Shown here piece by piece: positions 11,140 through 23,480 of a stretch of DNA of 64,000 nucleotides (position 1 is its first letter; each line of letters begins with the position of its first letter). The position numbers were made by a program, and so were the translations under genes. The stretch spans positions 868,001-932,000 of the forward strand of contig OZ025818.1 of assembly GCA_964019425.1 (NCBI GenBank). The letters are read 5' to 3'. Below the pieces are notes generated by a model. The model worked only from the letters and a program-made list of their open reading frames with translations. It made no database searches and had not been told where the DNA came from. This stretch comes from Flectonema sp. DT1601 (lineage: Eukaryota; Euglenozoa; Diplonemea; Diplonemida; Diplonemidae).

Positions 11140-11769
11140 ATGATGATGTGGAGCTCAACAATGCCTCAAATGTGCTATCAACCAGACATGGCTCAAATGC
11201 TTGCAGCACAACAAGCTGCTTTTATGATGCCGCAATTGCAGCACAGCGCGAATTTACCAAGACCGAGTCCACCAAAGCGTCAGGCTAAGGTAGCGAAGGC
11301 AGCAGTTATTAAGCAATCACAGCAGGTATCTGCTGTTCCGGCTGAGTGCAGCAACTGTTGTCCAAGCTGTGGTGCCAACTCCTGGCACAATCTGAGAGTG
11401 AGAAAGTCAAAAATGTCTTTAAGATGCACTTCATGTTCAAAGTCGCTAAATTACAACAAAGACTACATTTGGAACAAACTGAGATGTCCTGAATTCCATG
11501 CCACCAACGGTGTTTGTACCAACGGCAGCAAATGTGAAAGAATGCATATTCATTACTACAAAGAACCGGCAAATGCTTCAGAAAGCTCACTCAATTTGGC
11601 TGGTTTTCAACAGGTATTCACAAAACCTATTATGCCACAGTCTTGTTCTGGAGAACAAAAGAAAATTGAAGCTGAGCCTGAGGAGAAAGCGGAAGAAGAG
11701 CAATTCGACGAAGACGCTACTCTAACTATACTCAAGGAAGCACTTGAGGCTAGCAGTGGCAGTGAGTGA
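11140..11769 (+). CDS. CCCH zinc-finger protein with adjacent zinc ribbon
   Basis: 209 aa, no introns. A Met/Gln-rich N-terminus (1-35) precedes a basic linker. Residues 74-99 form a CxxC...CxxC zinc ribbon (C74, C77, C96, C99). Directly after it is a C-x9-C-x5-C-x3-H finger (C116, C126, C132, H136), the CCCH type that commonly binds single-stranded RNA. The C-terminal 40 residues are strongly acidic (EAEPEEKAEEEQFDED). In organisms with polycistronic transcription, proteins of this type regulate mRNA stability and translation; that role is inferred. Three ATGs in a row start the frame at 11140, and a plausible acceptor AG sits 9 nt upstream. The exact family is not recognised. Confidence 0.8.
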   Translation: MMMWSSTMPQMCYQPDMAQMLAAQQAAFMMPQLQHSANLPRPSPPKRQAKVAKAAVIKQSQQVSAVPAECSNCCPSCGANSWHNLRVRKSKMSLRCTSCSKSLNYNKDYIWNKLRCPEFHATNGVCTNGSKCERMHIHYYKEPANASESSLNLAGFQQVFTKPIMPQSCSGEQKKIEAEPEEKAEEEQFDEDATLTILKEALEASSGSE

Positions 11770-13978
11770 GAAATTTTTTCTCGCTTTTTTTTTTTTTTCC
11801 TTTTGAAAATATTAAAAAATTAATGGGTAACCACTGTTCCCAGTTTTTTTTTTTTTTCTCTTTTTTTTTTTGTTCTCCATTCTACTTGAATTGATTTTTA
11901 AAAAAAAAAATGGGCTTCGGCTCTGAACCACCGTAACATTTGGATCTGAAACAAGCTCAGCGAGAAATCTCACGTAGAGCAAAACGTCAATAACTTTGTA
12001 GAAGAGCGTCGGTTGCCATATTTCGATGCCTGCATTAACAGGGGTTTATGCAACCACCACTTTTTTTTTTCCTGTTTTTTCTCCCCTTCTTTTATTTTCC
12101 TTTTTTTTTTCTTTTTTTTTCCCTTGATGCTCAAAAGAGAAAGTGAAAAAAGAAAAAAAAGAACAAAAAAAAAAAAGAAAGAAAAATAATAACAATGGTA
12201 TGAGAATGATTGGGGGGCAGCGACATGGTTTTGGTGCTTTCTTTTTTGAGAACGTGTTCTCAGTGAAACCATCAATTTTTTTTTTTTTTTTTTTTTTTGG
12301 AAGATCTGCCTTCGGTATCGCGTCGTTCATTCTCCTTCTTCTTCTCGGTAGTGGAAAAAAAAAACGGCACCCGTCGTTACTTCTTCATACGCATTTGGAT
12401 TCTTTTTCACCAGTGTTAAAAAAAAAGAATGGTGAGCTATCTTATCTTGCGCGAAGTTCGCTCTTTCCTATGCACGTTCTGAAAGAAAAAAGAAAGATCG
12501 ATTTTTCTTTATTTATTCTTTTCCTTTCCTTTCCTTTCCTTTCTTTTTCTTTTTTTTGTGCTCCCCTTTAACTGTTTTATTGGAAAAAAAAAAAGAATCG
12601 GAAAAGAAAAAAAACAGTGTGTTGAGTTTTTTTTATTATTCTTTCTCTATTCTTTCCCCTTTGTTCCTTCCCTTAATAGTGATATTCCCTTCATGAAAAA
12701 AAAGAAGAAAAAAAAAAAAGAAAAAACATTCGGTTTTATGGCAGTAATGTTTAAGGAAAAGGGGAAAAAAAAAAAAAAAAAGAACCACTTGCTTTCCCCA
12801 TCTTTTTTGATATTATGGTATTGGCCTTGTGATTCGTTTTTCATTTTTCATTTTTCATTTTTTTTTTTTTTTTTTTTTTTTTTGTTTCACTCTTCCGTTT
12901 TTGTATTTGAGTCATCAACTGGTTTTTCAAATTATCAAATGAAAAAAAAAAAAAAAAAAATCTTTTTGTTCTCTACTTGGACACCTGAAGTCAGCTCTCG
13001 GTTCGTCCAGTCCTGTTTACCAGAAGTTGCCCACTCGGAACCAGGATTCCTTGTAGGGGTCAATTTGCTCAACTTGCTCTTCTTCAGGTTGCGCAATTGG
13101 AGTTCTCCTCTTCCATTTTTGGGGGGTTACTTTACGTTACGTGTTCTCTCTACAGAAATTTGGTAACGTTGACGTATTATGTGTGTTGAAAACATGGACC
13201 TGCGCTGATTTCGTCAGGAGCAGCTGATGTGTTTTAAAAAAAAAAAAAAAAACGTAGCGATTACCCTTTCGCAAATCGTTTCTTTTTTTTAACCTTTTAG
13301 TCTCTCCTCACGCAGTTTCTGGCCCCTCCTCCCCATATCTGGGATTCTGTTTTTTTCTGGTTGAACTACAAAAAAACCTTAATTGGTTGGCCTTAATCTA
13401 GCCTTGCGTATTTATTTACTTTAAAAAAAAAAAGAAACAACAACAACAACAAAAAAAAAAAAAAAAAAACGATTTCTCTCCATTTCTTTTGGATGGTTCG
13501 TAATTCGAGAAGGTGCTGTGGAGAGAAGGGAAAAAAAAAAAAAAAAAAAAAAAAACAGCCGATTTGTTTTTTTTTGTTTTTTTTTCATTGCATCACAAGG
13601 AACCTTTTGTCCTTTCAAAATCCATCCGTGATGGTCACAACTGTTTCGATGTTCTGCCTCGATGTTCGCCGTTGCGTGTAATGAAATAATTGTCTCCCTT
13701 CTGTGTTGTAAAGTGTGATGTTAAACTTCTTGTAGCGATTTTTTTTTTCTTTTTCTTCCAAACACTAGTTCTGGCCACCTCACATTAGAGTCTCGCTATC
13801 ATAACTGCCTGGGGAGGTGGTTGCCTTTAACTTTTGGATGTTATCCTCCATCACATTCTATGTGAAAAAAAAAAAAAAAAAAAAAGGGATAGTTTTTTTT
13901 TTGTTTTGTTGTTTCTCACTTTATAATACTAACCATTTCTACCTTTGGTCACTGTCTCATAAAAAAAATTTACTAACG

Positions 13979-14010
<32 letters not shown>

Positions 14011-14023
14011 GAAAAAAAAAAAA
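13979..14023. repeat. T29-AGAG-A12 inverted homopolymer
   Basis: A run of 29 T (13979-14007) is separated by only AGAG from a run of 12 A. The two can fold back as a hairpin. Such facing runs are also likely places for sequencing and assembly error. Confidence 0.8.
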
Positions 14024-14414
14024 GGAAAAATAATTTTAACTCATATAATACGTAATAAAAGTCTACCGCAGTACTGGAGACCCTCGAAGATGTATTTGAG
14101 AATCCACTTGAAAACCGATACTCCGTTAGTCAGTCGAACTCGCTAGCTAAAATACTAACTAACTAAATGTTTAACAGCAGAACAATGTGTTTTTATAACT
14201 TTTTCTTTTTTATATTTTATTTTAGTGCACTTTTTTATAATAAACTCATATTCTAACTAAATGTTTACCCTTCTTTTAAATACTTTTCTTAAGTATTATG
14301 AATTTATTTGCTGTTTTCTACATTATACCCCCGTTCCTATCACCATAGTTCACTGTGTCTTTTAACAGCTTGTTAAATTGTCGTTTTTCATGTAATGATA
14401 CAGTATGGTTGTAG

Positions 14415-14455
14415 TTTTTTTTTTTTTTTTTTTTCAACAAAAAAAAAAAAAAAAA
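14415..14455. repeat. T20-CAAC-A17 inverted homopolymer
   Basis: A run of 20 T (14415-14434), a 4-nt spacer and a run of 17 A (14439-14455) form a near-perfect hairpin of pure A:T pairs. Confidence 0.8.
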
Positions 14456-15979
14456 TCAAAAACAATTAATAATTTTTTTTTCTTTTAAAAATTTATTTCT
14501 CATTTTTTTACTTGTTGATTTACTTTAACAAGCATACATGGATGAGGAAAAAAAAAAAAAAAAAGTAAGCCTTATTTATAAGTAATAAAGGAAACTATAT
14601 CGTCTCAGCATACGAGACACGTAAATCAATCAATTTAAAAAAAAAAAAAAAAAGAAAATCTGCTGCTTCTGTTGAGTTGCGTCTTGTAACATTCTGCTCT
14701 TCCCTGTTGATCTTTTTCATTTATTTATTTTTTTTATTTTATTTTAAAAAAGCCTTATGCTCTTGAACGTTACTTACGGTCATTGGCCCAGAAGCTCACA
14801 AAACATAAAAAAAAATGAATAAAATAAAAAATAAAAACGAATAAATTAGCAACACAAAACTTACGGGGACACAAATTTCACTAAAATTAATTTCAATGGT
14901 GGTCGTACCCGAAAAAAAAAAAAAAAAAAGTTGAAAATTTTTTTTAGAACGAAGAGAGCATCAACAACAACAAAAACGGAAACGAAATTTTTTCGTGTTC
15001 CTTTGTCTTAGGCTTGCCTGTATAAGCCGCAACCCATCGAAGGTGGGAAATGTATTTTCCTCTTCACACCTGTTTAAGCCATGCTCTTGCACCGGCTGGT
15101 CAGGTACAAAAGAATATTCTTCTTTACTCTTTAGAAAGTAACTCTTTTTGTGTTTTATGCCTTCCTTAGGCAGGATAGTTCTCCTCCTCTTTTTTTTTTT
15201 TTTTTTTTTTTTTTCCTCCCGTCGTTTTCTTCTTTGGATCTGAGAGAGAAGAACGGGAAAAAAAAAAAAAAAAAATAGTTGTTGTCGTTGACGGTGAACA
15301 CCGTGCTGTATTTTTCTCTTACCATGGTGCTGTCTTTTTCATTATTTTTTTTAAACGGTTTTTTTTTTCTATTTTTGTTTTTTTTTTTACAAGTAGAAAA
15401 ATTATGAGTTTGAATTTTGGTAATTCCACTCAAATCTAAAAAAAAAAAACTGTGCTTTTATAAAATTATTATGTAGATTGATATTTTTCTGAGTAAAAAA
15501 GTTATACTCAACTTGTACCATAACGCTATTCAGTACTGGGTGTGGGGAATACACAGCTTGAAACCATTAAAAAAAAAAAAAAAAAAAAAAAAAAATAGTA
15601 ATTTTAGTTGAACTTTTTTTTTTCTTTTTTTTTTTTTTTTTCTTTCTGGGTTGGGTTTTATAAATCCTTAATGTCCGATTCAAATGTGAAATCTCGTGAC
15701 TCAGCTATTTGTATTTCTTTATAACGTTTGTGTCTCTTCCCGAAATCTGTTATGGTCCCTTAGTCGCATACAGACCCTCAATTAGGGGGTTTGAAAAAGC
15801 GTGTTTTCTCTGAGTAATTTCCAAAATACAGTAGGAAGAGAAAAAAAAAAAAAAAAAAACACGGGATAATAGGGATGAAATCCTATGTTACTCTCGTGAG
15901 TTGGGCCTCCTCCCTCCTTCCCCTTTTTTTTTCTTTTCTTTTTCCTTTTTGTTTCCTTTACCAGATTATTATAGTTGCC

Positions 15980-16005
15980 TTTTACAAATTCGAACATTCA
16001 ACCCC
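15980..16005 (+). repeat. Family A repeat, 3'-end fragment
   Basis: TTTTACAAATTCGAACATTC followed by AACCCC matches the 3' end of copy A1 (8535-8560) with one substitution. Nothing further upstream is shared, so this is a terminal fragment. Confidence 0.65.
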
Positions 16006-16120
16006 TTCCTTTTTTTTTTTTTTTGTTTTTTAATATCGTATCTTCCGTAAAGAACTTTTTCTTTATTATTATTAATTTTTTTTCTTTTTTTTTTTCACTA
16101 AAAAACTCCTGCGATTTTCT

Positions 16121-16153
<33 letters not shown>

Positions 16154-17163
16154 GTTATGGATTAATTCCTTTTTAACTTTTTTTTTTTTTTTTTGTTTTT
16201 TTTTCTTTTGTGAGATATTTTTATTCTTTTTCCCGTTCTGAAAAAAAAAAAAAAAAAAATGCGTTCAGCACAACCTCTGTGTGGAGATCAGCAGGAAAAA
16301 AAAAAAAAAGAATAATTTGCCGTCCTCATTCTGAGAAGCTGCTGCTACTGGCCGAAAGGTTTTTGTAGTAACTAGCTGCCTCATATTGTCGTTGGAGCTG
16401 CTTTTTGTATAAGCAAACTAGGTAATTCGCAACCTCTATTTTTTTTGGTGAACATCGTTCACTGTCAAGGTGTTGCTTCTTACTGGTTTTTGACTTCCTG
16501 ACTTCTGCAAAAAAGAAAAAAAAAGAAAGAAAATATTTCTTCTTCTCAAAAAACCTCGTGAGTATGTTCATCTTGTATTCCCTCGGACGGAGGTGAACTT
16601 CTGCGTCGACAACGAAGTCTTCGTTTCTTCAAGAGCGAAGTGTGGGATGTTAAAATTCTTCTTAACCATTTACTGGATAGCTGTATATGCTCCTCCTTGT
16701 TGGTTGTTGACCCCCTCTTTCCTAATGATTCTTTTTGTCTAACGATTACAAGTGAGAAAAAAAAAAAAATAAATAAAAAACTCCTTCTGCGTTTTTTTTT
16801 TTTCTTTCCTGACGGAACTGCTTTTCCGATTCTAACGACTTCAAAAAAATTTAAAAATAAAAAAAATAAAAAGAATTTTTTTCGGGTTTTTGTTTGGAAA
16901 AGTCGGGTTCTGGATTGTTCTTGAGCACCTCAGGAAATAATTTGATACTTTTCATTTGTCTTGCAGCCACATTGTGAGCTCTGGGGCTTAGGAAGTCTTC
17001 TTTTCAGACCGCGTGTGAGCAGATCGTGTTTTTTATCACTTATTCTATATGGTAGCATTAGTTTGTTTTGTTGCTTGAAATTATTGGAACACAAAAAAAA
17101 AAAAAAAAAAAAAAAATCCAGTGTGTGGATGTTGTGGCAATCAGTTTTTTCTCATGAAAAACA

Positions 17164-17219
17164 TATGTTAACGCGATACAAAACAGTTGTATTTTACAAA
17201 TTCAAACATTCAACCCCCC
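17164..17219 (+). repeat. Family A repeat, 3' half
   Basis: From ATGTTAACGCGATACAAAAC to ATTCAACCCC this is nearly identical to the last 55 nt of copy A1 (8505-8560). The 5' part of the repeat is absent. Confidence 0.75.
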
Positions 17220-18083
17220 GAAGAAAAAGTCTTGTCGTTTTTTTTTTTTTTTTTTTTTTTAATTCGTTCTCTTTTTCTTCATTATATTTTTTAAATTTAT
17301 ATATTTTTTTTTCTTTCTTTAAAAAGACAGAATAAGGAAGAAGAAAAAAAAAAAAAAAAACGATTGCTGGATCCCTCACCTATCCCCACATTTTCTCCTT
17401 TCGTAGAATACATATATTTTTATCATTATAAACGCTCCTAAAGCTATCCCCTATTATTTTTTTTCCCTCCTCCTTTTTAATCATGTCTGTGAGTGAGAGA
17501 GAAATGGAAAAAAAAAAAAAAAACAAGCTGACCACGTAACAGAAATTGCCTTGTGGAGGCATTTTGAATGCGAAGGGGAGAAAAAAAAAAAAAGAATCAT
17601 GTTGGAAAAAAAAAAAGAAGAAATTTATTTTCTTCTTGAATAATAGTTACAACGTGATGAAGAATGAAAAGAAAGAAAGAATGTTGAATCAATTATAGCT
17701 GGAGTGCTTTTTATTTTATTTTGTTGTGAACAACTCAGTTGTCGGGGGCTAAAAAAAAAAAGAATGTTTGGCTGTATGTAATGTCCTTTTTTCTTTTAGC
17801 TTTTTCGGTACCAAATCGAGTTCTACGATTCGAGGTACATACGAAAAAAAGATAGCTGTTGTTGTTTATTTTCATTTTTTTTTTAATTTAAAAAAAATTT
17901 GAATGCCTTAGCTTTTTTTGGTACTTTCAAAGTTCACTGAAGGTGTGTTTTTTGATTTCAACTATTTTCTTTCTTTTTTCTTCTTCTTCTCTCCATCTCT
18001 TGTTTGCTAAACAAAACAAATTTAAAAAAAAAAAAAAAAGCTCTTGATACCCCTCCTCAACGGTATCTTCTTGGGCCATAATC

Positions 18084-18119
<36 letters not shown>

Positions 18120-18902
18120 CACCTAATAACAATCAGTCATGAGACACGGAATAGCGAGGGAAGATCAAAGTCAGTATTCCAGCTATCTCTAACTCTCTCC
18201 GAAGAAGTTTTTTTTTTAAAAAATCTTTCTCAAGTCATAGGATGCCTTGCATGTGCGTGAAGGCAACTAATTTAGTAGTCTTATGTTTGTTCTTTCCTTA
18301 TTTTATCTTTTTTTTGTGTGTGTTGTTTTGTTCATTATTGTAGACGAATCACAAAGCCAAGCCAATACCCCCCTTTCTTTCTATCTTTGAGGAATTTTCT
18401 TTTTTGCGAGTGGGAAAAAAACGAAAAAAAAAAAAAAAAGAAAGGGAACAAAATAAATTAATCTGCTGATGAAGTCAGCACAGAAAAGTCTTCCGGAGAG
18501 AAAGGAAGACGATCTTTTCTTCAGATGATTGATATGCCAAAGCCAGTCAAACTCTCAACCCAACCTCCCAAGACTCTGGCAGGTCCTCAACCACCGACCC
18601 CCCAAATATTTGAACGAAACCGAATTAGCCCGAAAAAAAAAAAAAGTGGAGATATTCACATCACAGCATCTTGGGAAAAAAAAATAAAAAAAAGAAATAA
18701 AAAGAAGGAAAAAAAACCGCCCTGTGTGAATTTTTTTTTTTTTTTTTTTTTTTTTGTTTAACTTCAGTTTTGTGGTCATTACTGTTGTTGAATAATTCTT
18801 GTGTTGGTATTGTTTTTTTCTTTTTTCATCCCTTTTTCTCCCTTCCTTGTTAGTGGTCAGTGCGAACTGTGTTTCCCTTTAGCTTTATTTTTCTCATGTG
18901 GT

Positions 18903-18954
18903 GAATGGCTTGCGAGGCACGCTGGGCTGACAACTGCAGTGCCGCAAGTCATTC
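18903..18954. other. Long imperfect hairpin
   Basis: GAATGGCTTGCGAGGCAC (from 18903) is nearly the reverse complement of GTGCCGCAAGTCATTC (ending 18954), giving a stem of about 15 bp around an 18-nt loop. It is GC-rich within an A/T desert. It may be a small structured RNA or a folded remnant of a mobile element. Confidence 0.5.
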
Positions 18955-20882
18955 GTCCATTTTGATTAAAAAATGTAGTATAAAAAAAAAAAAAAAAAAA
19001 AACATAACTTGGAGAAAATGAATTTTTTAAACATCACTGGCATTATACCAAAACAAAAAAAAGCAAAAAACTTCAAAAATAACAGTCAGATCTTATGCAG
19101 TGGGTATGTTTAATTTTTTTTTTTTTTTTTTTTTTGCCTTTTGTTATTCACCCCTTCCAAGATTAGTGAGGTGGCTGACCGTAACAGATGCAAAGAAAAA
19201 ATTAAAGGGGGAAACCCACAGATCTTATTGTTATCAAGAAAGTTTTTAAAAAAGTTTTTTTTTTTCTTCTTAATTGGTTTAAGCCACTTTTATAAAAAAA
19301 TTACAAGCTCAAGTAATGGTGAAAAAAAAGGGATCCCATAGAGAGTATTTCCACATTTCCTTTTTTTTTTTCCCCTCTTTTTTTTTTTTTTTTTTTTTTA
19401 ATGCCCCTTCTTTCAAAGATTTAAAAAAAAACACCCAAATTGGACTGTGGGGGATGGTTGTTATTATTATAATTATTATTATTTTTTTAAAAAAAAATTT
19501 TTTTTTTCAATTTATGGAAGTATATACTGAACCCCCGGTGTAGCTCTACAGTGAAATCCAAACAGCATGGGCATGTTATACTGGTAGTTATAAAACTGAA
19601 CTCTTTTTTTTTTTTTTTGCCTAATCCCTTTTTATTTTCCATTTATGAATATTTTCTTGACGTGGTATTCTAAAAAGAGTTAGTCATTGGGTTAAGGAAA
19701 AAGAAGAAGAAAAAAAAAAAAAAAAAAAAAAAAAAAACATCAACAAAAATGAGTAAAAATTAAATTTTTTTTTTTTTTATATTTGCCACGTTTTTTTTTT
19801 CTTTGTTTTTTTTTTTTTTTTTCCTCTTTTTGCATAAACACATCACAAAAAATTGCGATGTTACTGCGGTGCAGTTTTTTTTTTGTAGCTCCTAAATTTT
19901 TAATATTGGGGTAGGATAGAAGAAAACAGAAAACAGAAAAAAAAAAAGGAAAAAAAAAAGAGATTTTTCCAAGTTTTAAATATTCAAAAAAAAAAAAAAT
20001 TTTTTTTTTTTTAATATTTGTAAGTGTTCTTAGTATGATGATAATGTTCTCTGTACTCCGAATTATTTTTTTTACCGATTCGTGTTTTTTTTATTATTAC
20101 TTAATAGGAATTGGAAATTACTTACTTGAAGTCAAAAAAAAAAAAAAAAAAAAAAAACAAGAACAAAAACAAAAGTACCCTCTTATAAAAAGAATTCGTA
20201 TGACCACGCTAGCAACTATCAGTTTAAAGTATATTGTAATGTAGCGTGGTATTGGTTTTTTCGTTCCTTGTTTTTTTTTTTTTTTTTTTCCCCGACCAAA
20301 AAAAATATTTCACCCAACAAAAAAAAGAAAAGAAAAAACCCCTAACTATTAAGCGCACTATTGATTGCAGCATTTATTTATTTTTTTTTTTACTGAAATT
20401 TATTAAGCATCGTGTTTTTTATTTTATTCCCGAGAAAAGAAGGAGTTAAAATAAAGAAGAAAAACCTAACGAAATGAAGCTCACTTTGAGAGCCATGCGG
20501 GGTGTTTAACATAATATGAGTTTTATCGTTTTTTTTTATTATATAAAATCATTTTCCCGTAAATAATTAAAAAAAATTCGGCTTCACACAAAAAAAATTG
20601 CGCACAAGGGGAAAAAAAAAAAAAAAAAAAATTGCTTATACCATATGTGTGTAGTATAAAATAATTGACTTGATACGTATATCCGAACCCCTAAAAAAGC
20701 AATGCCGCAAAAAGCTATTTTTTTTTTTTATATTACTTGTGCTCAGGTACTACAAAATGCAAATGCATTTCTTTATACTGCAGTCGTATTTAAGCCAAAC
20801 CCAATAGTTGCAAAATATTTAAATATGAGTTTTTGCTTGTTTTTTTTTTATTTCTTTTCTGTTATTTTATCTGTGTTGAAGC

Positions 20883-20905
20883 TTTTTTTTTTTTTTTTTT
20901 TTAGG

Positions 20906-20935
<30 letters not shown>
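20883..20935. repeat. T20-AGG-A30 inverted homopolymer
   Basis: Twenty T (20883-20902), then AGG, then thirty A (20906-20935). This is the longest facing T/A pair that I measured in the window. Confidence 0.85.
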
Positions 20936-20936
<1 letters not shown>

Positions 20937-21415
20937 ACTCACATAAAGAGTCATGTTTCAGGGGAGGGTTTGTTCCCTCAAAAATTGCAACCCTCCCTTT
21001 TACCTTTTGTCTGTTTATTTGGCAAAAATACAACTTATCTTTAATGCGTTTGGGCGAGTAATTCTCTCAGGCGATTGCTTGTTTTTTTTTTTTTTTTTCG
21101 TTCTTTTTTTTTTAATTACTTCCCGTTTGCAGATCGTGATGGTATTTGGTTCTCTGACCCAACTGAAAAAATCTCTTTTTTTTTTAACAAAAAAAAAAAA
21201 AAAAAAAAATTCGAGTAATTTACCTATTCTCAACAAGAATTCACTCGGATTTCTGCAATTCCCGTTCTGTTTCCGATGGTAAGAAATCCCTTTATGCTCT
21301 CTAAATGTTGATGGGTAATCACTGTTATGAGTAGGGGTCTGTTGTAAACCTTGTCTGCAAACCTTTGCAATCGCTGTTTTCTTTTTTTTTGCCCCGACGA
21401 AGTCGGAGAAGAAAC

Positions 21416-21522
21416 TATTCAGATTAAGAGCCGTTATTTATTATTGTCATGTTATCTATTTCCCTGTGCCGCCAGTAAAACTGGCTGCGATCAACAAAAA
21501 TATGTAAGGCTTATCTGAATAG
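21416..21522 (-). repeat. Inverted-repeat/SINE-like element, copy B4 (reverse)
   Basis: It runs from CTATTCAGATTAAGAGCCG to ATCTGAATAG, so its ends are inverted repeats of each other. Read on the minus strand it gives ATTCAGATAAGCC, then TTGATCGCAG, then CGGCTCTTAATCTGAATAG, then CTTCTCCGACTTCGTCGG and an A-rich tract, the same order as the copies at 4802 and 41004. Confidence 0.7.
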
Positions 21523-22000
21523 TTTTTTTTTTTTTTTTTTTAAACCAATGCGCCGGACTGACCGTTGTTAGCTCTTTCTCCCAACAGAGTTTTCTTTGGG
21601 TCAATTAATTCTGCGTTTCTTGATTATTTTTATAATTGAAAAAAAAAAAAAAAAAAAAAGAAAGCTTAATCGCAACTGCTTTGCGGTGGCAGCAAGATTC
21701 CCTTATTTATTTATTTTTTTTTCTTGGTCTGTTTTTTTCTTTCTTTTGCAAATTATTCGGGCTACAATTTGAATGGCAGGATATTTTTTTTTTTCTTTCA
21801 ATTTTTTTTTAATTAAATTTTTTATAATTATTATTTGGTACACTTTGTAGTGAGCAAGTCAGTCGATGAGTCTGAACAATTATTTTTGCTTTTTCTTAAT
21901 ATATTGTACTAATTCTTTATGATTATGGGAGGGGGCCCTTCCCCTGATCCCATAAAAATATTTTAAAGAAGCTTTGAAGGACCATATCCCCCCCCAAAAG

Positions 22001-22170
22001 AGAGAATAGATGTAAGAGGTATATGGATTACTCTCGAAACCTAAATAGTTACTTTAATATGCTAAGTTGCGCATCACCCTTAGTCACTGTATTTAAAACT
22101 AATGTTAAATTATCTTTATGTTTTTTATGATACAACACAGTTGTAATTTTTACAAAATCGAACATACATC
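22001..22170 (+). repeat. Family A repeat, copy A3
   Basis: It shares AAGAGGTATATGGATTACTC, CGAAACCTAAATAGTTACTT, GCATCACC and AGTCACTGTAT with copies at 8370 and 39574, in the same order, ending in a diverged form of ACATTCAACCCC. It is more diverged than A1 and A2. A short head fragment of the same family follows at 22403-22430. Confidence 0.75.
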
Positions 22171-22680
22171 CCCCCCAAAAAAAAAGAAGAAAAAAAAAAA
22201 GCTGTTTTCTCAGACTGAATACAAAAACTGGGCAGAGAATGGTACATTTTTCTCTGTTAAAATACAAGACAAAAAAAACACTGTAGAGAATCCCAAGCCT
22301 CAATAAAACTCCCTTTTTTATTCCCCTTTTTTTTTCCAAACGTTTTTCAGAACCATATTTTTTGTTGTCGAACCCCCCGCAGTTGTCCTAACCTACTTCT
22401 TCGCCACTGATGAGCAGAATAGAGGTAAGAGGCTATTGCACAGAGGCTATTGCTTTTAAAGCCTTTTTTTTTATTATTTTTTTTTTAGGGAAGGAAAAAG
22501 CAGGGAAAAAAAAAAAAAAAAAAAAAAATCATGTTTCTTAAACCTGATATGCTCTCTAACTTATGTATCAAAGTGAACCAACCGACTCAAGTCTGCAAAG
22601 TAGTTTTAGATTTGAGACGTGTCATCAAACTAATATATTAATTTTTTCTTCTCTTGTTTTTTTTCTTGTAAAACATACAT

Positions 22681-22700
22681 TGTACCCCTTTAAAGGAGTA
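22681..22700. repeat. Near-palindrome TGTACCCCTTTAAAGGAGTA, copy 1
   Basis: These 20 nt are nearly self-complementary (TACCCCTTTAAAGGAGTA). The identical string occurs at 36226-36245. Twenty shared bases at two distant sites is unlikely by chance, but the role is unknown. Confidence 0.5.
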
Positions 22701-23014
22701 TAAGTATAGTAAAGGCGTGTTTTAATGTTTTTTTTTTTTTTTTTTTTTTTCAAAATGTCTCTTCATCCACAAGGAATTCAAAAAAAAAAAAAAAAAAAAA
22801 ATTCTCTCTCTCAGGTCCATCAGCATGCGCTGTAGGAAGTTTTACAAATTCGCAGATTTTTTTAAATTCTGTTTTTTGCTTACGATATAATTCCGGTTTT
22901 CCTGATACAATCAAGTAGGGTTGTTGTCCAAAAAAAAAAAAAAAAAACGTTCTGTATAGGCAACTTTGATGGAATTTCTTTTTTTTTTCTTTCTTTTCTC
23001 TCTTTACGATTTTA

Positions 23015-23480
23015 GACGAATGTTGTAATGGGTGCGTGTGGGAAAAAAAGTTAGTGAAACCTTGCCACTTAGCTTAGCTCTTCCAAAAACAACCAAGGCG
23101 GAACAAGATTGACTGCATCGAAGGTGGAAACCGACAGCGTGCGAAGAAGAAAAAAGTAAAAGACTTAAGTAAAGCATACAACAGGTTATTAGGGAATAAC
23201 CGCCGTCACACGGAAGAGTGATGAGTAAACCGGGGGCAATAATTACAACTTGGTCCACCGGGCTGGTGACAATGTTCCAACGTAGCATGCTAGGGCTAAG
23301 ACAAGAGATGCGCCTGACGCGGGTGGAGTAGAGTCTTGTTATATTTTGGAGCGCAACGTTTTCGAACTACCCACAATATACCCGTCAGGAGGCAACTTGT
23401 ACTTGGCTTACAATTTTAAAGACTACCGGTTTTCTCAGATAGAATTCCAGCAGACAAAGAAAAGTAAAAGAACTGTACTA
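23015..23480. other. Homopolymer-poor island of unknown nature
   Basis: This stretch lacks the A/T runs of its surroundings and has balanced composition. No frame stays open across it, though 23346-23515 reads as a protein-like LERNVFELPTIYPSGG stretch without an ATG. It may be an old, decayed gene or a noncoding RNA gene. I cannot assign it. Confidence 0.3.
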
